A stretch of 64,000 bases of DNA from Synergistaceae bacterium (GCA_031267575.1 JAIRYN010000030.1:18240-82239); one strand, 5' to 3'. Counted from the first letter of the stretch, positions 7,759 to 17,081 are shown. A program made the numbers and translations. The notes: generated by a model from the letters alone, not told the origin.

Positions 7759-8715
7759 ATGAAGCGTATCGCGGTGCTGACCAGTGGAGGAGACTCCCCA
7801 GGTATGAACGCGGCTATCAGAGCCGTCGTGAGGACATGTATTTTCAACGAAAAAGAATGTATCGGTGTTCTGCGAGGCTATGAAGGACTTATTGAGGGTG
7901 ACTATATTCCCTTGGACAGGGCCTCTGTAGGGGGTATTCTCCATCGAGGGGGGACAATCCTGAAAACGGCGCGTAGCGATCGCTTCAAGACCGAAGATGG
8001 ACGTAAAACGGCATTGCTAAGAATGCGAGAGGCCGGTATTGAGGGTTTGGTGGTAATCGGCGGCGATGGTTCTTTTCATGGAGCCAAGCTGCTGCACGAA
8101 ATGGAGATGCCGACCATCGGGGTTCCCGCAACCATCGACAACGACGTGGCGGGGACAGATGAAACTATCGGCTTCGACACGGCGGTGAACACGGCGTTGG
8201 AAGCCGTCATGCGTCTTCGCGACACGGCTTCGAGCCATGATCGGCTTTTCATTGTCGAAGTCATGGGCCGTAACGCGGGGTTTTTGGCCTTGGAAATCGC
8301 GGTGGCTACAGGAGCGGAGTATGTGGTAGTACCAGAATTGCCTGTGAGTATCGGTAATCTTTGTCAAAAACTTCGAATATCCCACAAGGAAAAAAAGAGC
8401 CACACACTGATCATTCTGGCTGAGGGTGTCATGACCGCCAATGAAATGAAGGATAAATTGCAGGATACGGGCGGGTATGACGCTCGCGTCACTGTGCTGG
8501 GGTACATTCAAAGAGGAGGAAGTCCCACGTCCTTCGACGCGATTTTAGCTTCGAAGATGGGAGCTTACGCGGCCGAATCTCTTTTTATAGGAAAGAGCGG
8601 AGTCATGGTTGGTAACGTCAACCACAGAATGATTCTTTCCGACCTGGAACGATCTTGGTCTGAGCAGAAATCCCTGAGCCCTGAGATGCTGAACTTGATG
8701 GAAAAGTTGACCTGA
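7759..8715 (+). CDS. pfkA: ATP-dependent 6-phosphofructokinase
   Basis: A 318-residue enzyme that phosphorylates fructose 6-phosphate in glycolysis. The glycine-rich nucleotide site LTSGGDSPGMNAAIRAVVR opens the protein. The segment VVIGGDGSFHGA has Gly after GGD, the ATP-type signature (pyrophosphate enzymes have Asp there). PATIDND lacks the Lys that marks pyrophosphate enzymes. The catalytic PATIDNDVAGTD and the substrate segments EVMGRNAGFLA and GYIQRGGSPTSFD are all present. Length matches bacterial PfkA. The ATG has GGATCGGAG upstream. It lies downstream of a leader-like repeat shared with a distant gene. Confidence 0.95.
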   Translation: MKRIAVLTSGGDSPGMNAAIRAVVRTCIFNEKECIGVLRGYEGLIEGDYIPLDRASVGGILHRGGTILKTARSDRFKTEDGRKTALLRMREAGIEGLVVIGGDGSFHGAKLLHEMEMPTIGVPATIDNDVAGTDETIGFDTAVNTALEAVMRLRDTASSHDRLFIVEVMGRNAGFLALEIAVATGAEYVVVPELPVSIGNLCQKLRISHKEKKSHTLIILAEGVMTANEMKDKLQDTGGYDARVTVLGYIQRGGSPTSFDAILASKMGAYAAESLFIGKSGVMVGNVNHRMILSDLERSWSEQKSLSPEMLNLMEKLT

Positions 8716-8767
8716 GCGGATCCTACTCGGAATCCATTCAGAATAACGATCACGTCAAAAAACGACA

Positions 8768-9616
8768 ATGAATTTTGCTGCCTTGCAACAAATAGTGGCG
8801 TCAGGAATTGGGGCACGGGGAGCTTCTTCATTGTGCCGCCCCGAATTTTGGGATGAAGCTCTGCAATTGTTTATTCGGGCGGGGCGTATTCTTGTAATCA
8901 CAGGGTTTTACATTCAGAGAGCAGAGGCGTCCGAAACCGACGGGCCGCCGGGTGCTGTGGCTTTGGGACGAGCGTTGGCCAGGGTAGGCAAAGAGGTCAT
9001 TCTGTTGACCGATAGCCGAAACTACAAAAGCCTTTCGGCCTGCTCCCATAGTGTGAGCGGGCCATCAGTGGCAAAAGCTGACGACCCTCTAGACGTTCAG
9101 ATGGATATGGACCTTCTGGTTTTCATCGAACGCCCAGGGCACGCGACCGATGATCGTTACTACGATATGAAGGGTACGGATATTGGAGATGTGGTGGTCC
9201 CGCTGGATAAAATCGCCAAGAGCGCGTTGCGACGCGGTATTCCTGTGCTGGGAATAGGAGATGGCGGCAATGAGGCGGGTATGGGAATATTCTACGACGC
9301 CCTGGTTAAATTGTTGCCCCGTTACGCGCCTTGCCTTTCGAGGGTTCCCGCGACTGTTTGTTTGCCTGTGGATATTTCTAACTGGGGAGCTTATGCCCTG
9401 ACGGCCGTTTTGTCAGGGTTTTACCGTTGTTGGTTGGGAATGGACGAGGGCGAGGAATCCATCATGTTGGAGGCTCTTTCGAGAGCAGGCGCCGTCGATG
9501 GGGTGACGGGGTTGCCGAGCGCGTCCGTGGATGGAGTTCCGCTGGAAGGGCCGGGAGGATTGGAAGAAACGGAGTTTCGGTTAAGAAGTTGGTATTCTGG
9601 GAGTTTTGAGGTATAA
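8768..9616 (+). CDS. D-glutamate cyclase-like protein (DUF4392 family)
   Basis: The 282-residue protein carries the pattern of the DUF4392 family, whose mammalian member converts D-glutamate to 5-oxo-D-proline. Visible pieces are VITGFYIQRAEASETDGPPGA near residue 43, an ERPGH-TDDRYYDMKGTDI block near residue 118 and IPVLGIGDGGNEAGMG near residue 160. It starts 53 bp after pfkA and its stop overlaps the next gene by one base (TAATG), so the two form a pair. D-glutamate turnover would fit peptidoglycan metabolism in an amino-acid user, but the substrate here is inferred only from family resemblance. Confidence 0.75.
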   Translation: MNFAALQQIVASGIGARGASSLCRPEFWDEALQLFIRAGRILVITGFYIQRAEASETDGPPGAVALGRALARVGKEVILLTDSRNYKSLSACSHSVSGPSVAKADDPLDVQMDMDLLVFIERPGHATDDRYYDMKGTDIGDVVVPLDKIAKSALRRGIPVLGIGDGGNEAGMGIFYDALVKLLPRYAPCLSRVPATVCLPVDISNWGAYALTAVLSGFYRCWLGMDEGEESIMLEALSRAGAVDGVTGLPSASVDGVPLEGPGGLEETEFRLRSWYSGSFEV

Positions 9617-10053
9617 TGTCTCGAAAGAGAAAACCTTTTTTATTTTTTGTGGTTTTTTTTGCAACGGTTTTACTGCTCCTTTCTTTTTGGGTCATTCGCC
9701 GTAACAGCACAAAGCCGACCGATTCTTTGATGATCCATAACGTCATCATCACCACGGAGTTGGAGAACAGGTTGCGGCTGACGGGAACTCTTTCTCGATT
9801 TCCTTATGGGTCGAGGCAGGTTTTTTTACATTTCGACTACAGTCGGGCCGCCAAGGGCAGTGAATTTCGAATTCTCTGGTTCATAGGAGATCAGCTCGTT
9901 CAGGCGGATACTTATGCTTTAGATGTGTCGTCCGGGTCCAAGATTTACTGTCTGCTTCGTGAAAACGGCCAGATATTGCCAAGAGGTTTCTATTCCATAA
10001 GTATTCTAAACAACTCGGAGCGCCTTTCCGATTTTAGATTTGAGATTTATTAG
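9616..10053 (+). CDS. Small membrane-anchored protein of unknown function
   Basis: A 145-residue protein with a basic N terminus (MSRKRK), one strong membrane helix (FLFFVVFFATVLLLLSFWVI) and an extracytoplasmic domain rich in beta strands. I do not recognise the family. Its ATG overlaps the stop of the cyclase-like gene, so it is translated from the same message and might act with it at the membrane. Confidence 0.6.
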   Translation: MSRKRKPFLFFVVFFATVLLLLSFWVIRRNSTKPTDSLMIHNVIITTELENRLRLTGTLSRFPYGSRQVFLHFDYSRAAKGSEFRILWFIGDQLVQADTYALDVSSGSKIYCLLRENGQILPRGFYSISILNNSERLSDFRFEIY

Positions 10054-10337
10054 CGTGAATTGCTTTATAGTTAATCAACGTGAAAAACGTTGCGCTGGGT
10101 GATACTCAATATAGCGAACGATTTGTTTTTAGCTATTCTAAATTTTATAAGCAGACAATCGGTGAATGAAACGAGTCGTGTTGATCGCTTAATTTCTTCA
10201 CCAGGTTTGTTATTTTGATTCACTATATTCACTATATCCTGAGTGGAAACATGTTTTTTAGATTTTTCATGGGAGAGCCAGTGGAAGTTTCCGCGGGTTC
10301 GTCCTAATAAACCGTTGTTCGAGGTGAAATAATCGAA
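10054..10337. other. Intergenic region before rho
   Basis: No gene is visible in this 284-bp gap. A small hairpin (CAACGT-GAAAA-ACGTTG near 10078-10094) follows the previous gene without a T-run. A duplicated ATTCACTAT lies near 10218-10235. The rho ribosome site GAGGTG is at 10320-10325. The length would allow a leader, as rho is commonly autoregulated, but I see no diagnostic structure. Confidence 0.5.
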
Positions 10338-12080
10338 ATGGCAAAAGCGAAAGAAACAGAGTCGGCTCCTAAGAGACGCAGAAGAACGGTCATATTGACA
10401 GAGACGGAGGACAAGAGCCCGTCGGCGGAAAACGCATTGGAAGCGCAGGAAATCCGTCCCAGGAGAACCCGCGTCCGTGCGGCTCAGGTGGAACTTGTTT
10501 TGGACGAAGCTCAGACAGCGCCAGAAACTCAAACTCCAGAAACGCAGTCCGAAACAAGAACACGTCTCCGTCGTCGAGTTCGATCAGAATCTTTATCTCC
10601 CCCTCTTCCTGGTATGGAGTCGCCTCCTGAAACAGCGACGGCGCCCTCCGCTGTCCCCATCCCTGAACCTTCTGCTCCGGCAAATCCGGCAAATCCGGCA
10701 AAAGAAGAGCCAGCCCCGATCAATCAGCAGGCGAATATAGTTCAACCAGAAGTTGTTGTTTCTCTGCCTGTTCCTCCGCCTGTCGTAGTGGAAAGCCCGC
10801 CTGTTCCAGAAACGTACTCTCCCCCTAAACCCAAACATTCTTATGGCTATCTCGCGTCTCTCACCTTGATGGATCTCCGTAAAATAGGAAGAGAGTTTGG
10901 AGTTGCCGGAGCGGCGTCGCTTCGCAAGGACGACTTGATCATCTCCGTCCTGAGGGCCCAGGCCGAGAGCATGAACTACAAGTTCGGCGGAGGCACTTTG
11001 GAAATTTTGCCCGAAGGATTCGGGTTTTTGCGTCCCAAAGGCATGTTGCCCACCGATAACGATGTGTATCTCTCCGTCTCTCAGATTCGGCGTTTCGGGT
11101 TGCGCAACGGGGATGTCATTTGGGGTCTCATTCGTCCTCCCCGCGAGCAGGAGCACTACGAAGCCCTCCTGCGAGTAGAGACGGTCAACTTCGCGGACCC
11201 AGAGCATTCCCGCAGACGCGCTCAGTTTGGCCAATTGACGCCCATCTTCCCGACCACGAAAATGAGCCTCGAAACCGGGCCCAAAGAATTGGCCACGCGC
11301 TTGGTGGACATGTTCGCGCCCATTGGCATGGGGCAGCGAGCGCTTATCGTCTCCCCTCCCAAAGCGGGTAAAACGACTCTTTTGAAGCGCATCGCGGGTG
11401 CCATTTCCATCAATTGTCCCGACGTGATTCTGATGGCCCTCTTGATCGACGAGCGCCCAGAGGAAGTAACGGATATTTCTCGTTCCGTGGACGGCGAGGT
11501 TATCGCCTCCACCTTCGACCGCCCGGCCGACGAACATATCCGAGTGGCCAACTTGGCTCTGGAAAAGGCGAAGCGCTTGGCGGAGGCCAAACGCGATGTG
11601 GTGATTCTGCTAGACTCCATCACACGTCTGGCCCGGGCCTCGAACCTCACGGTCCCGCCCTCGGGACGAACCCTTTCAGGCGGACTCGACCCATCAGGGC
11701 TTTATTTCCCCAAACGTTTCTTCGGCGCGGCGCGAAACTTTGAGGAGGGAGGAAGCCTCACCATCATCGGCACGGCCTTGACGGATACAGGCAGCCGCAT
11801 GGACGATGTCATTTACGAGGAGTTCAAAGGCACGGGCAACATGGAACTACACCTGTCTCGTAAACTGGCGGAGCAGCGTATTTTTCCCGCCATCGACATC
11901 ACCCGGTCGGGGACTCGGCGCGAAGAACTCCTGATTCCTGAGGACGAATTAGCCCGTTTGTGGGTTCTGCGCAAGCGTATCGTGGGCGTGGACGAGGCTG
12001 GGGCGTTGAACCTGATCCTCGATAAACTTCGCCAAACCCAAACCAACCATGACTTCCTGATGTCAATCAAACTTCCTTAA
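10338..12080 (+). CDS. rho: Transcription termination factor Rho with long low-complexity N-terminal extension
   Basis: Rho is the hexameric RNA helicase that ends untranslated transcripts. At 580 residues it is about 160 longer than E. coli Rho. The extra part is an N-terminal disordered segment (residues 1-165) rich in Pro, Glu, Ala and Arg with internal duplications ([16 protein letters not shown]). The Rho N domain follows ([20 protein letters not shown]), then the cold-shock RNA-binding domain ([13 protein letters not shown]), Walker A ([12 protein letters not shown]), Walker B ([17 protein letters not shown]) and the conserved C-terminal tail. All key motifs are intact. Similar extensions are known in several phyla and can alter termination or phase behaviour. 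Confidence 0.95.
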   Translation: MAKAKETESAPKRRRRTVILTETEDKSPSAENALEAQEIRPRRTRVRAAQVELVLDEAQTAPETQTPETQSETRTRLRRRVRSESLSPPLPGMESPPETATAPSAVPIPEPSAPANPANPAKEEPAPINQQANIVQPEVVVSLPVPPPVVVESPPVPETYSPPKPKHSYGYLASLTLMDLRKIGREFGVAGAASLRKDDLIISVLRAQAESMNYKFGGGTLEILPEGFGFLRPKGMLPTDNDVYLSVSQIRRFGLRNGDVIWGLIRPPREQEHYEALLRVETVNFADPEHSRRRAQFGQLTPIFPTTKMSLETGPKELATRLVDMFAPIGMGQRALIVSPPKAGKTTLLKRIAGAISINCPDVILMALLIDERPEEVTDISRSVDGEVIASTFDRPADEHIRVANLALEKAKRLAEAKRDVVILLDSITRLARASNLTVPPSGRTLSGGLDPSGLYFPKRFFGAARNFEEGGSLTIIGTALTDTGSRMDDVIYEEFKGTGNMELHLSRKLAEQRIFPAIDITRSGTRREELLIPEDELARLWVLRKRIVGVDEAGALNLILDKLRQTQTNHDFLMSIKLP

Positions 12081-12094
12081 GCGTGAGGACTCCG

Positions 12095-12221
12095 TTACTG
12101 TGGCTGTAAATATTCTCAGAGTGGGGGCACACTCTTAAAGGAGAAGACGTAAGACCGGTTTCAGTCGGTTGTTTTTGTCGATCTTAGAATCCCATGACTT
12201 TAGTCGTGGGAGTATGTCAAG
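12095..12221 (+). mobile_element. IS608-like non-autonomous mini-element, copy 1
   Basis: About 127 bp, nearly identical to 18049-18177. It begins just after TTAC and ends in TCAA, the left and right cleavage tetranucleotides of IS608. GAAT sits directly 5' of the terminal hairpin CCCATGAC-TTTA-GTCGTGGG, exactly where IS608 places its right guide sequence. A second hairpin (AGAGTG...CACTCT) lies in the left half. There is no transposase gene. The 3' part also resembles the omega-RNA scaffold ends of TnpB elements. It lies 14 bp after rho. Confidence 0.8.
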
Positions 12222-12255
12222 TAAACGGAGAATCGGGTTATAAAGTATGCTTAGA

Positions 12256-12292
12256 CATTCAAGTTTAGGGGGCGGAGCCCATTTGATCGCTT
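12256..12292 (-). repeat. Degenerate partial copy of the G/C-box MITE (reverse orientation)
   Basis: Read on the minus strand, the segment GGGCTCCGCCCCCTAAACTT closely matches the right half of the elements at 27997 and 55258. Only the right end is recognisable, so it is probably a remnant. Confidence 0.5.
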
Positions 12293-12339
12293 CGTCCCTT
12301 TAGATGTGGGTTTTTGCGAATATTCGTTGCATATTGTTT

Positions 12340-12440
12340 ATTAGATCAGGTTATTAGATCAGGATGAAAACGGGATAAAAATAAAGATGAAAATAAAAAA
12401 GATGAAAATAAAGATGAAAAAAAGAGAAATGGAAAAAATG
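12340..12440 (+). repeat. A-rich degenerate tandem repeat before the DedA gene
   Basis: TTAGATCAGG occurs twice, followed by several copies of AAAGATGAAAAT. The stretch fills the space between the mini-element and the DedA ribosome site and shows no coding pattern. Confidence 0.8.
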
Positions 12441-12454
12441 GAGGAAACGTCCTT

Positions 12455-13183
12455 ATGACCCCGGCGCAAAAGCGTATTTTAATCGGCCTCTCCCTATTCG
12501 CCATTATTGGAGGAGGCTTTTTCCTTTACAACTTGGAAACCTTGATCACCTTCATGAAAGGTATCACGAACTGGCTGGTGGCAACGATTGGAAAGCTGGG
12601 CTACACGGGGATCGTCGCCCTGATGTTTTTGGAGTCCTCTTTCTTCCCCTTTCCCAGCGAAGTGGTGCTACCCCCGGCGGGATACCTCGCCTGGAGAGGA
12701 GAGATGTCCTTTGTCGCCGTCGTGGCCGCGGGAATTACAGGGAGCATTTTGGGAGCGCTTTTCAACTACTGGTTCGCCCTCAAACTGGGTCGTCCTTTTC
12801 TGGTTCGGTATGGCAGGTATTTTTTCGTTTCGGAGGAATCCATCAAAAAAGCAGAAACGTTTTTCGAGCGTCACGGGCACATTAGCACCTTGGTGGGCCG
12901 TCTGTTGCCCGTTATCCGTCAATATATTTCCCTACCCGCCGGAGTCGCTCGGATGAAACTCGGCGCCTTCACCACATACACCTCTATAGGCGCAGGGGCC
13001 TGGGTGGTAGTCCTGGTTCTAGTTGGCTACCTGCTGGGGGAACATCAAGAGTTGCTCGAACGTTACCTACACGTTTTGACGTTTGCCAGCGTCGCTAACG
13101 CGATCTTGCTGGCCGTGGGATACCTGCTCTGGTACCGGCACAGGGCCTGCGGCGGGGAACGAACGAAGTGCGGCGAAGCGTAA
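12455..13183 (+). CDS. DedA-family membrane protein
   Basis: A 242-residue integral membrane protein of the DedA/VTT superfamily, whose members act as lipid scramblases or proton-linked flippases, for example of undecaprenyl phosphate. Diagnostic pieces are LMFLESSFFPFPSEVVLPPAGYLA near residue 53 (the re-entrant E-x9-P motif), GSILGALFNYWFALKLGR near residue 97 and VGRLLPVIRQYISLPAGVARM near residue 148 (the G-R-x4-R motif). ATG 12455 follows GGAGGAAAC. It is monocistronic by spacing. Which lipid it moves cannot be told. Confidence 0.88.
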   Translation: MTPAQKRILIGLSLFAIIGGGFFLYNLETLITFMKGITNWLVATIGKLGYTGIVALMFLESSFFPFPSEVVLPPAGYLAWRGEMSFVAVVAAGITGSILGALFNYWFALKLGRPFLVRYGRYFFVSEESIKKAETFFERHGHISTLVGRLLPVIRQYISLPAGVARMKLGAFTTYTSIGAGAWVVVLVLVGYLLGEHQELLERYLHVLTFASVANAILLAVGYLLWYRHRACGGERTKCGEA

Positions 13184-13489
13184 TCGTTTCCGCGACGTAA
13201 AGTGGCTTGCGCGTCCGTTCCTCCCTCAAGTATTGCGCTGATATAATATCTCCAGAGGGACTATGATCCATGAACTATGCTTCATGAACTATGATCTATG
13301 GACTATGATCTATGAACTATGAACTATGAACTATGAACTATGGACTATGATCCATCCAGATAAGCTCCCATCTAGTTCTAGACAGGCTTGACTTCTATTT
13401 GGAGCTATCGGATACTTACAAGGTCGGGCGTTTTTATGTAGACGTCTTCAAAAAAGACAGGTGTACACTGGAAGGGAGAGAATTTCTCA
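13184..13489. other. Intergenic region before recA: -10 box and tandem repeats
   Basis: A TATAAT lies at 13242-13247 with a weak -35. From about 13258 to 13352 a 9-12-bp unit (CTATGAACTATG and close variants) is repeated many times. No gene is visible. I looked for an SOS-type operator before recA and did not see a clear CGAAC-N4-GTTCG or LexA-like palindrome. The recA ribosome site GAAGGGAGAG is at 13471-13480. Confidence 0.6.
13258..13352 (+). repeat. Tandem CTATGAACTATG-type repeat upstream of recA
   Basis: About eight imperfect copies of a 9-12-bp unit built from CTATGAA, CTATGAT and CTATGGA steps. It lies between the putative -10 box and recA and would be within the transcribed leader if that promoter is used. 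Confidence 0.9.
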
Positions 13490-14614
13490 TTGTCCAAGAA
13501 AAAAGCTCCGCAAAATAGAGAAGAAGTCCTGGAGCAGGCTCTGGAAGATATACGTGAAAAATTTGGGCAGGGCTCCATCATGCGCTTGGGGGAAAACGTC
13601 AAGCCCAACGTGGAGGTCATTTCTTCGGGAATTTTGCCTTTGGACGTGGCTTTAGGAATTGGCGGCTTTCCCAAGGGGCGCATTATCGAGATCTTCGGAC
13701 CGGAGGGGTCGGGAAAAACGACCGTCGCCCTGTACGCCATCGCCGAGGCTCAGAAAGCTGGTGGCGTAGCCGCATTCATCGACGCGGAACACGCGTTAGA
13801 CCCGCGGTTGGCGGCGACGCTAGGAGTTAACATCGATTCCCTTTACCTGGCTCAGCCGGATAGCGGCGAACAGGCGCTTTACGTGCTGGACACGCTGGTG
13901 CGCAGCGGCGCCGTTGATATCGTGGTGGTAGATTCCGTGGCGGCTCTGACGCCCCAAGCGGAAATCGACGGGAGGATAGGCGAAAGTCAATTGGGGCTCC
14001 AAGCCCGATTGATGTCTTATGCCTTGCGTCGTCTGACGTCTATTATATCGAGAACCAATAGTTGCGTCGTCTTCATCAACCAGCTTCGCGCGCTGATATC
14101 GACGGGCTACGGCGCCGGTCCCTCGGAAACCACCACCGGTGGGCGAGCGCTCAAGTTTTATTCCTCGATTCGCCTGGAGGTTCGGCGAGGGAAAAAAATC
14201 GAAAAAGGAGAGGAAACCATCGGCCACGAGTTGTACATGAAGGTCGTCAAAAACAAACAGGCGCCTCCTTTCCGCTCGGCCCACACCAGCCTCATCTATG
14301 GTAAGGGCATCCCTAAAGGGGTGGCCGTGGTGGATATGGCTGTGGATTACGACATCATCAAGCGTAAGGGTTCCTGGCTCGCTTATAAAGGGGAGACATT
14401 AGGGCAGGGCAAAGAATCGGTCGCTCAGTTCATCGAAAAAAACCCTGAACTGGAGCAGGAGATCATCGCCGAGATTATGGCGGCCGTCAATAAGGGAATC
14501 GGCTTCATCACTCCCATCCCGGACTCCAAAGAAGGCGAAAAGCCGGAAGACATCGTGGACGAAGAACTCAACGTGGAAGAGGGAATTTTGGACCTCTCGG
14601 AAGATGAAAAATAA
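13490..14614 (+). CDS. recA: Recombinase RecA
   Basis: The 374-residue recombinase that forms filaments on single-stranded DNA and promotes strand exchange. The Walker A motif is [11 protein letters not shown], the catalytic Glu is in IDAEHALDP, Walker B is [10 protein letters not shown] and the L2 loop ends in [14 protein letters not shown]. The L2 region reads [20 protein letters not shown], about two residues longer than the E. coli loop. The C terminus is acidic, as is usual. The start is a TTG at 13490, nine bases after GAAGGGAGAG. No recX is nearby. Confidence 0.95.
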   Translation: MSKKKAPQNREEVLEQALEDIREKFGQGSIMRLGENVKPNVEVISSGILPLDVALGIGGFPKGRIIEIFGPEGSGKTTVALYAIAEAQKAGGVAAFIDAEHALDPRLAATLGVNIDSLYLAQPDSGEQALYVLDTLVRSGAVDIVVVDSVAALTPQAEIDGRIGESQLGLQARLMSYALRRLTSIISRTNSCVVFINQLRALISTGYGAGPSETTTGGRALKFYSSIRLEVRRGKKIEKGEETIGHELYMKVVKNKQAPPFRSAHTSLIYGKGIPKGVAVVDMAVDYDIIKRKGSWLAYKGETLGQGKESVAQFIEKNPELEQEIIAEIMAAVNKGIGFITPIPDSKEGEKPEDIVDEELNVEEGILDLSEDEK

Positions 14615-14689
14615 GAGCTAACAATATAGTCTTTGCATAAATATCTATTCATGTCTCTATTCGAGTGGATATTTATAGAACGCACTATA

Positions 14690-15000
14690 AAAGCCTTCCA
14701 TACTCTGTGAAGAGTGTGCAGGATCAGGTAAAATTCCTGGTCATGAACTTATTTAATTGCTGTCATCCCTAAAGCTCGAAGAACCACAGCGTAGAGATGA
14801 AAGAAGCTTAGACGCGAAGGTGACGAAAAAGTAGTGTAATGCTATGTACCGTGGGCTGCAAGTGAAAACTCTAAGAACCGGAGAAGAGTAGCGAACTTCT
14901 TTGAACACGCAAAAAACGAAGTAGTTCCGAATGTTTTAGTGAAACTTGACAATTCGGGCACCACCTTGATAGAATCCAGAGGTTAAATTAACCTTTAGAT
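14690..15000 (+). ncRNA. Candidate structured non-coding region upstream of tnpB
   Basis: This 310-bp stretch has no open frame but several possible RNA stems. GATCAGG pairs with CCTGGTC near 14722-14744. GTCATC (about 14762) pairs with GGTGAC (about 14819), enclosing TAAAGCT paired with AGCTTA. A later hairpin joins GAAG and CTTC near 14882-14900. It ends with AATTCGGGCACCACC, which is inverted relative to GGTGTGCCCGAATG after the tnpB gene. I could not assign it to a family: it lacks recognisable group I (paired R and S boxes) or group II (domain V) cores. It may be an element-borne guide or intron-like RNA. Confidence 0.4.
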
Positions 15001-15062
15001 TATTAGCCTTTAATTAGCCTTTAGATTTATTAACCTTTAGATTCGAAAGGAGGTGTGCAGAG

Positions 15063-16304
15063 ATGCTACAAGGATTCAAAATACATTTATTCCCAACGCA
15101 AAAGCAGGAATATCTACTTTGGAAATCGGTTAACGCTTACAGATTGCCTTGGAATTGGGGATTGGCTTTTCAAATGAAACGCTTTGCCGAGGGAGAGAAA
15201 CTTCTCGGTAGTTATGCTTTGAGAGCTGAGTTTAAGAAGTTGAAAACTCAAGAAGAATTTTCTTGGCTTAACGAAGTTTCTGGAAATGGAACAGTTATTT
15301 CTCTCTTTGATCTTACAAACGCGTATAAAAGATTTTTTCAGACGCAAAAACAAGGAGAGAAGTTTACAAAGCAAACGATAGCTGAAGCCAAGCGTTTAGG
15401 GAAAAAATTGACTTCCTACGAAATGAAAGATCACTCCAAATTCAAAAAGAAAAGCCTGTCTAAACCTGTATTTTCAGTGGTAAATCAGAATCTTTATTTT
15501 AAAAAGGGTTGTATGAACCTTGAAAAGATAGGTAAAGTAGAGTGTAAGCATAGCCATAGTTTTAATGAAGGACTAAATTCCGAGAAATTCTTCAATTCTA
15601 GAGTTCATTCTAGAGTTCATTCTAGAGTTCATTGGACAGATAAGAAGTGGATTATTGCCTTCTCAATGGAAGTTCCAGATCTCAAAGTAGAGCTCAGTGA
15701 TTTTTCGATGGGAATTGATGTAGGCATTAAAAATCTTGCTGTAGTGAGTTGTAACTCCAAGAAAATAGTTTTTCAGAACGTGAATAAGACTAGGCGAGTG
15801 AAGAAACTCAAGAAACAACTCCAACATTCGCAAAGAGCTTTAGCAAGAAAGAAAAAAGGATCTAAAAATAGAGTTAAAGCTATACAGCAATTAAGTTTAC
15901 GCTACAACAAGATTTTAAATATCCGCCATGACGCTATACATAAAACCACGACTCTTATTGTAGAAATGCTTCCCAAAAAGATTGTAATTGAGGACTTGAA
16001 CATTGCGGGAATGATGAAAAATAAACATCTATCAAGTACGATAGCAGAGCAGAATCTTTATAAGTTCAGGCAACAAATGGCTTATAAAGCGGAACAAAGA
16101 AGAATCAAGTTAGTGACAGCCGATAGATTCTTTCCAAGTTCTAAGAGAAGCTCTAAGAGAAGCTCTAAGAGATGTTGTTCCTGTGGATGGATTAAAAAAG
16201 ATTTGACTATTCAAGATAGAATATTCTTTTGTTCTCAATGTGGAATTGAGTTAGATAGGGATTTTAATGCCGCAGTGAATCTTGAAAGATATGAAGCAGG
16301 CTAA
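15063..16304 (+). CDS. tnpB: TnpB (IS200/IS605-family RNA-guided nuclease) with in-frame microduplications
   Basis: A 413-residue TnpB, the transposon-encoded relative of Cas12. The RuvC residues are all present: D219 (GIDVGIKN), E310 (IEDLNIAG) and D400 (DRDFNAAVNL). The zinc ribbon CCSCG...CSQCG is intact, so the protein could be active. Two linkers carry perfect 12-bp triplications in frame: SRVHSRVHSRVH near residue 180 and SSKRSSKRSSKR just before the zinc ribbon, where relatives normally have a single FPSSK. ATG 15063 follows AGGAGGTG. There is no tnpA in the window. A possibly structured region lies upstream. Confidence 0.92.
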   Translation: MLQGFKIHLFPTQKQEYLLWKSVNAYRLPWNWGLAFQMKRFAEGEKLLGSYALRAEFKKLKTQEEFSWLNEVSGNGTVISLFDLTNAYKRFFQTQKQGEKFTKQTIAEAKRLGKKLTSYEMKDHSKFKKKSLSKPVFSVVNQNLYFKKGCMNLEKIGKVECKHSHSFNEGLNSEKFFNSRVHSRVHSRVHWTDKKWIIAFSMEVPDLKVELSDFSMGIDVGIKNLAVVSCNSKKIVFQNVNKTRRVKKLKKQLQHSQRALARKKKGSKNRVKAIQQLSLRYNKILNIRHDAIHKTTTLIVEMLPKKIVIEDLNIAGMMKNKHLSSTIAEQNLYKFRQQMAYKAEQRRIKLVTADRFFPSSKRSSKRSSKRCCSCGWIKKDLTIQDRIFFCSQCGIELDRDFNAAVNLERYEAG

Positions 16305-16405
16305 TGGAAAGCTGAGTATTTTTTATGGAAAGCTGAGTATCTTTTGTAGGGTTTCGGTGTGCCCGAATGAAAATTGAATACTAAAGCATAGGAATTATAA
16401 CCTTT
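16302..16405 (+). mobile_element. Probable right end of the tnpB element
   Basis: The stretch after tnpB has a doubled TGGAAAGCTGAGTAT unit and then TTTCGGTGTGCCCGAATG, inverted relative to the motif before tnpB. In TnpB elements the guide-RNA scaffold is encoded here, overlapping the 3' end of the gene. The exact boundary could not be fixed. Confidence 0.45.
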
Positions 16406-16415
16406 TTGCATCGGA

Positions 16416-17081
16416 ATGAGGCTCATGATTCTCAAAGTCAACGGCACGACGCTTTTTTATGAAAAGACAGGTACAGGTTCGCCGATGATTCTGTTGCATG
16501 GCAACGGAGAAAACCATCATATTTTCGATAAAGTGTCCGCAAAATTGGAGAACGACTTTACGGTCTATTCTGTCGATAGTCGCAATCACGGCCAAAGCGA
16601 AAAAACAAGCGAGTATTCCTACAGCGTGATGGCCGAGGATATTTATCGGTTTATTGAAGTATTGGAATTGAAGCCGGTTGACCTTATCGGCTTCAGTGAT
16701 GGTGCTATCGTTGCCTTGATCCTCGCGATGAATCACGGCGAAACGGTGAACAAAATGGCGCTGTTGGGGGTCAATCTAAACCCGGAGGATTTTACCGAGG
16801 AGAGTTATCAGTTTGTGAAAGGCACTTATGAGAATACGAAAGACCCTTTATTCAAACTGATGTTGGAAGAACCCCATATCGAGCTGGACGAGGTAAAAAG
16901 TGTCAGCATTCCCATTCTTCTTGTCGCCGCGGAAAATGATATTTTCAAGCCGGAAACATTTACAAACCTCGCTCATGTTCTTCCCGGCGCAACGCTGAAA
17001 ATAATAGACGGGCATGATCACGAGAGTTACATCGTCGGGCAGGATTTGTTGTACCCTGACTTTATCGAGTTTTTCAAGTAA
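16416..17081 (+). CDS. Alpha/beta-fold hydrolase
   Basis: A 221-residue hydrolase of the alpha/beta fold. The oxyanion strand is MILLHGNGE, the nucleophile elbow is GFSDGA (Ser), the acid is in VAAENDIF (Asp) and the His lies in GHDHESY. The catalytic triad is complete. The substrate is unknown; small carboxylic esters are common for this type. The gene is more AT-rich than its neighbours and lies directly after the tnpB element, which hints at gain by transfer. The start may be ATG 16416 or ATG 16425. Confidence 0.85.
   Translation: MRLMILKVNGTTLFYEKTGTGSPMILLHGNGENHHIFDKVSAKLENDFTVYSVDSRNHGQSEKTSEYSYSVMAEDIYRFIEVLELKPVDLIGFSDGAIVALILAMNHGETVNKMALLGVNLNPEDFTEESYQFVKGTYENTKDPLFKLMLEEPHIELDEVKSVSIPILLVAAENDIFKPETFTNLAHVLPGATLKIIDGHDHESYIVGQDLLYPDFIEFFK

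Noticed and set aside
10593..11537. Long open frame (314 codons) on the minus strand within rho
   Set aside because: It lies opposite a highly conserved gene, has Arg/Gly-rich composition typical of antisense frames and no recognisable domain.
13258..13352. CRISPR array upstream of recA
   Set aside because: The units are 9-12 bp and contiguous, without spacers of uniform length.
13184..13489. LexA/SOS box for recA
   Set aside because: No convincing palindrome of the known LexA types was seen in the upstream region.
14690..15000. Group I or group II intron (IStron) before tnpB
   Set aside because: I found neither the paired R/S elements of group I introns nor a domain V of group II introns, so I kept only a structured-region call.
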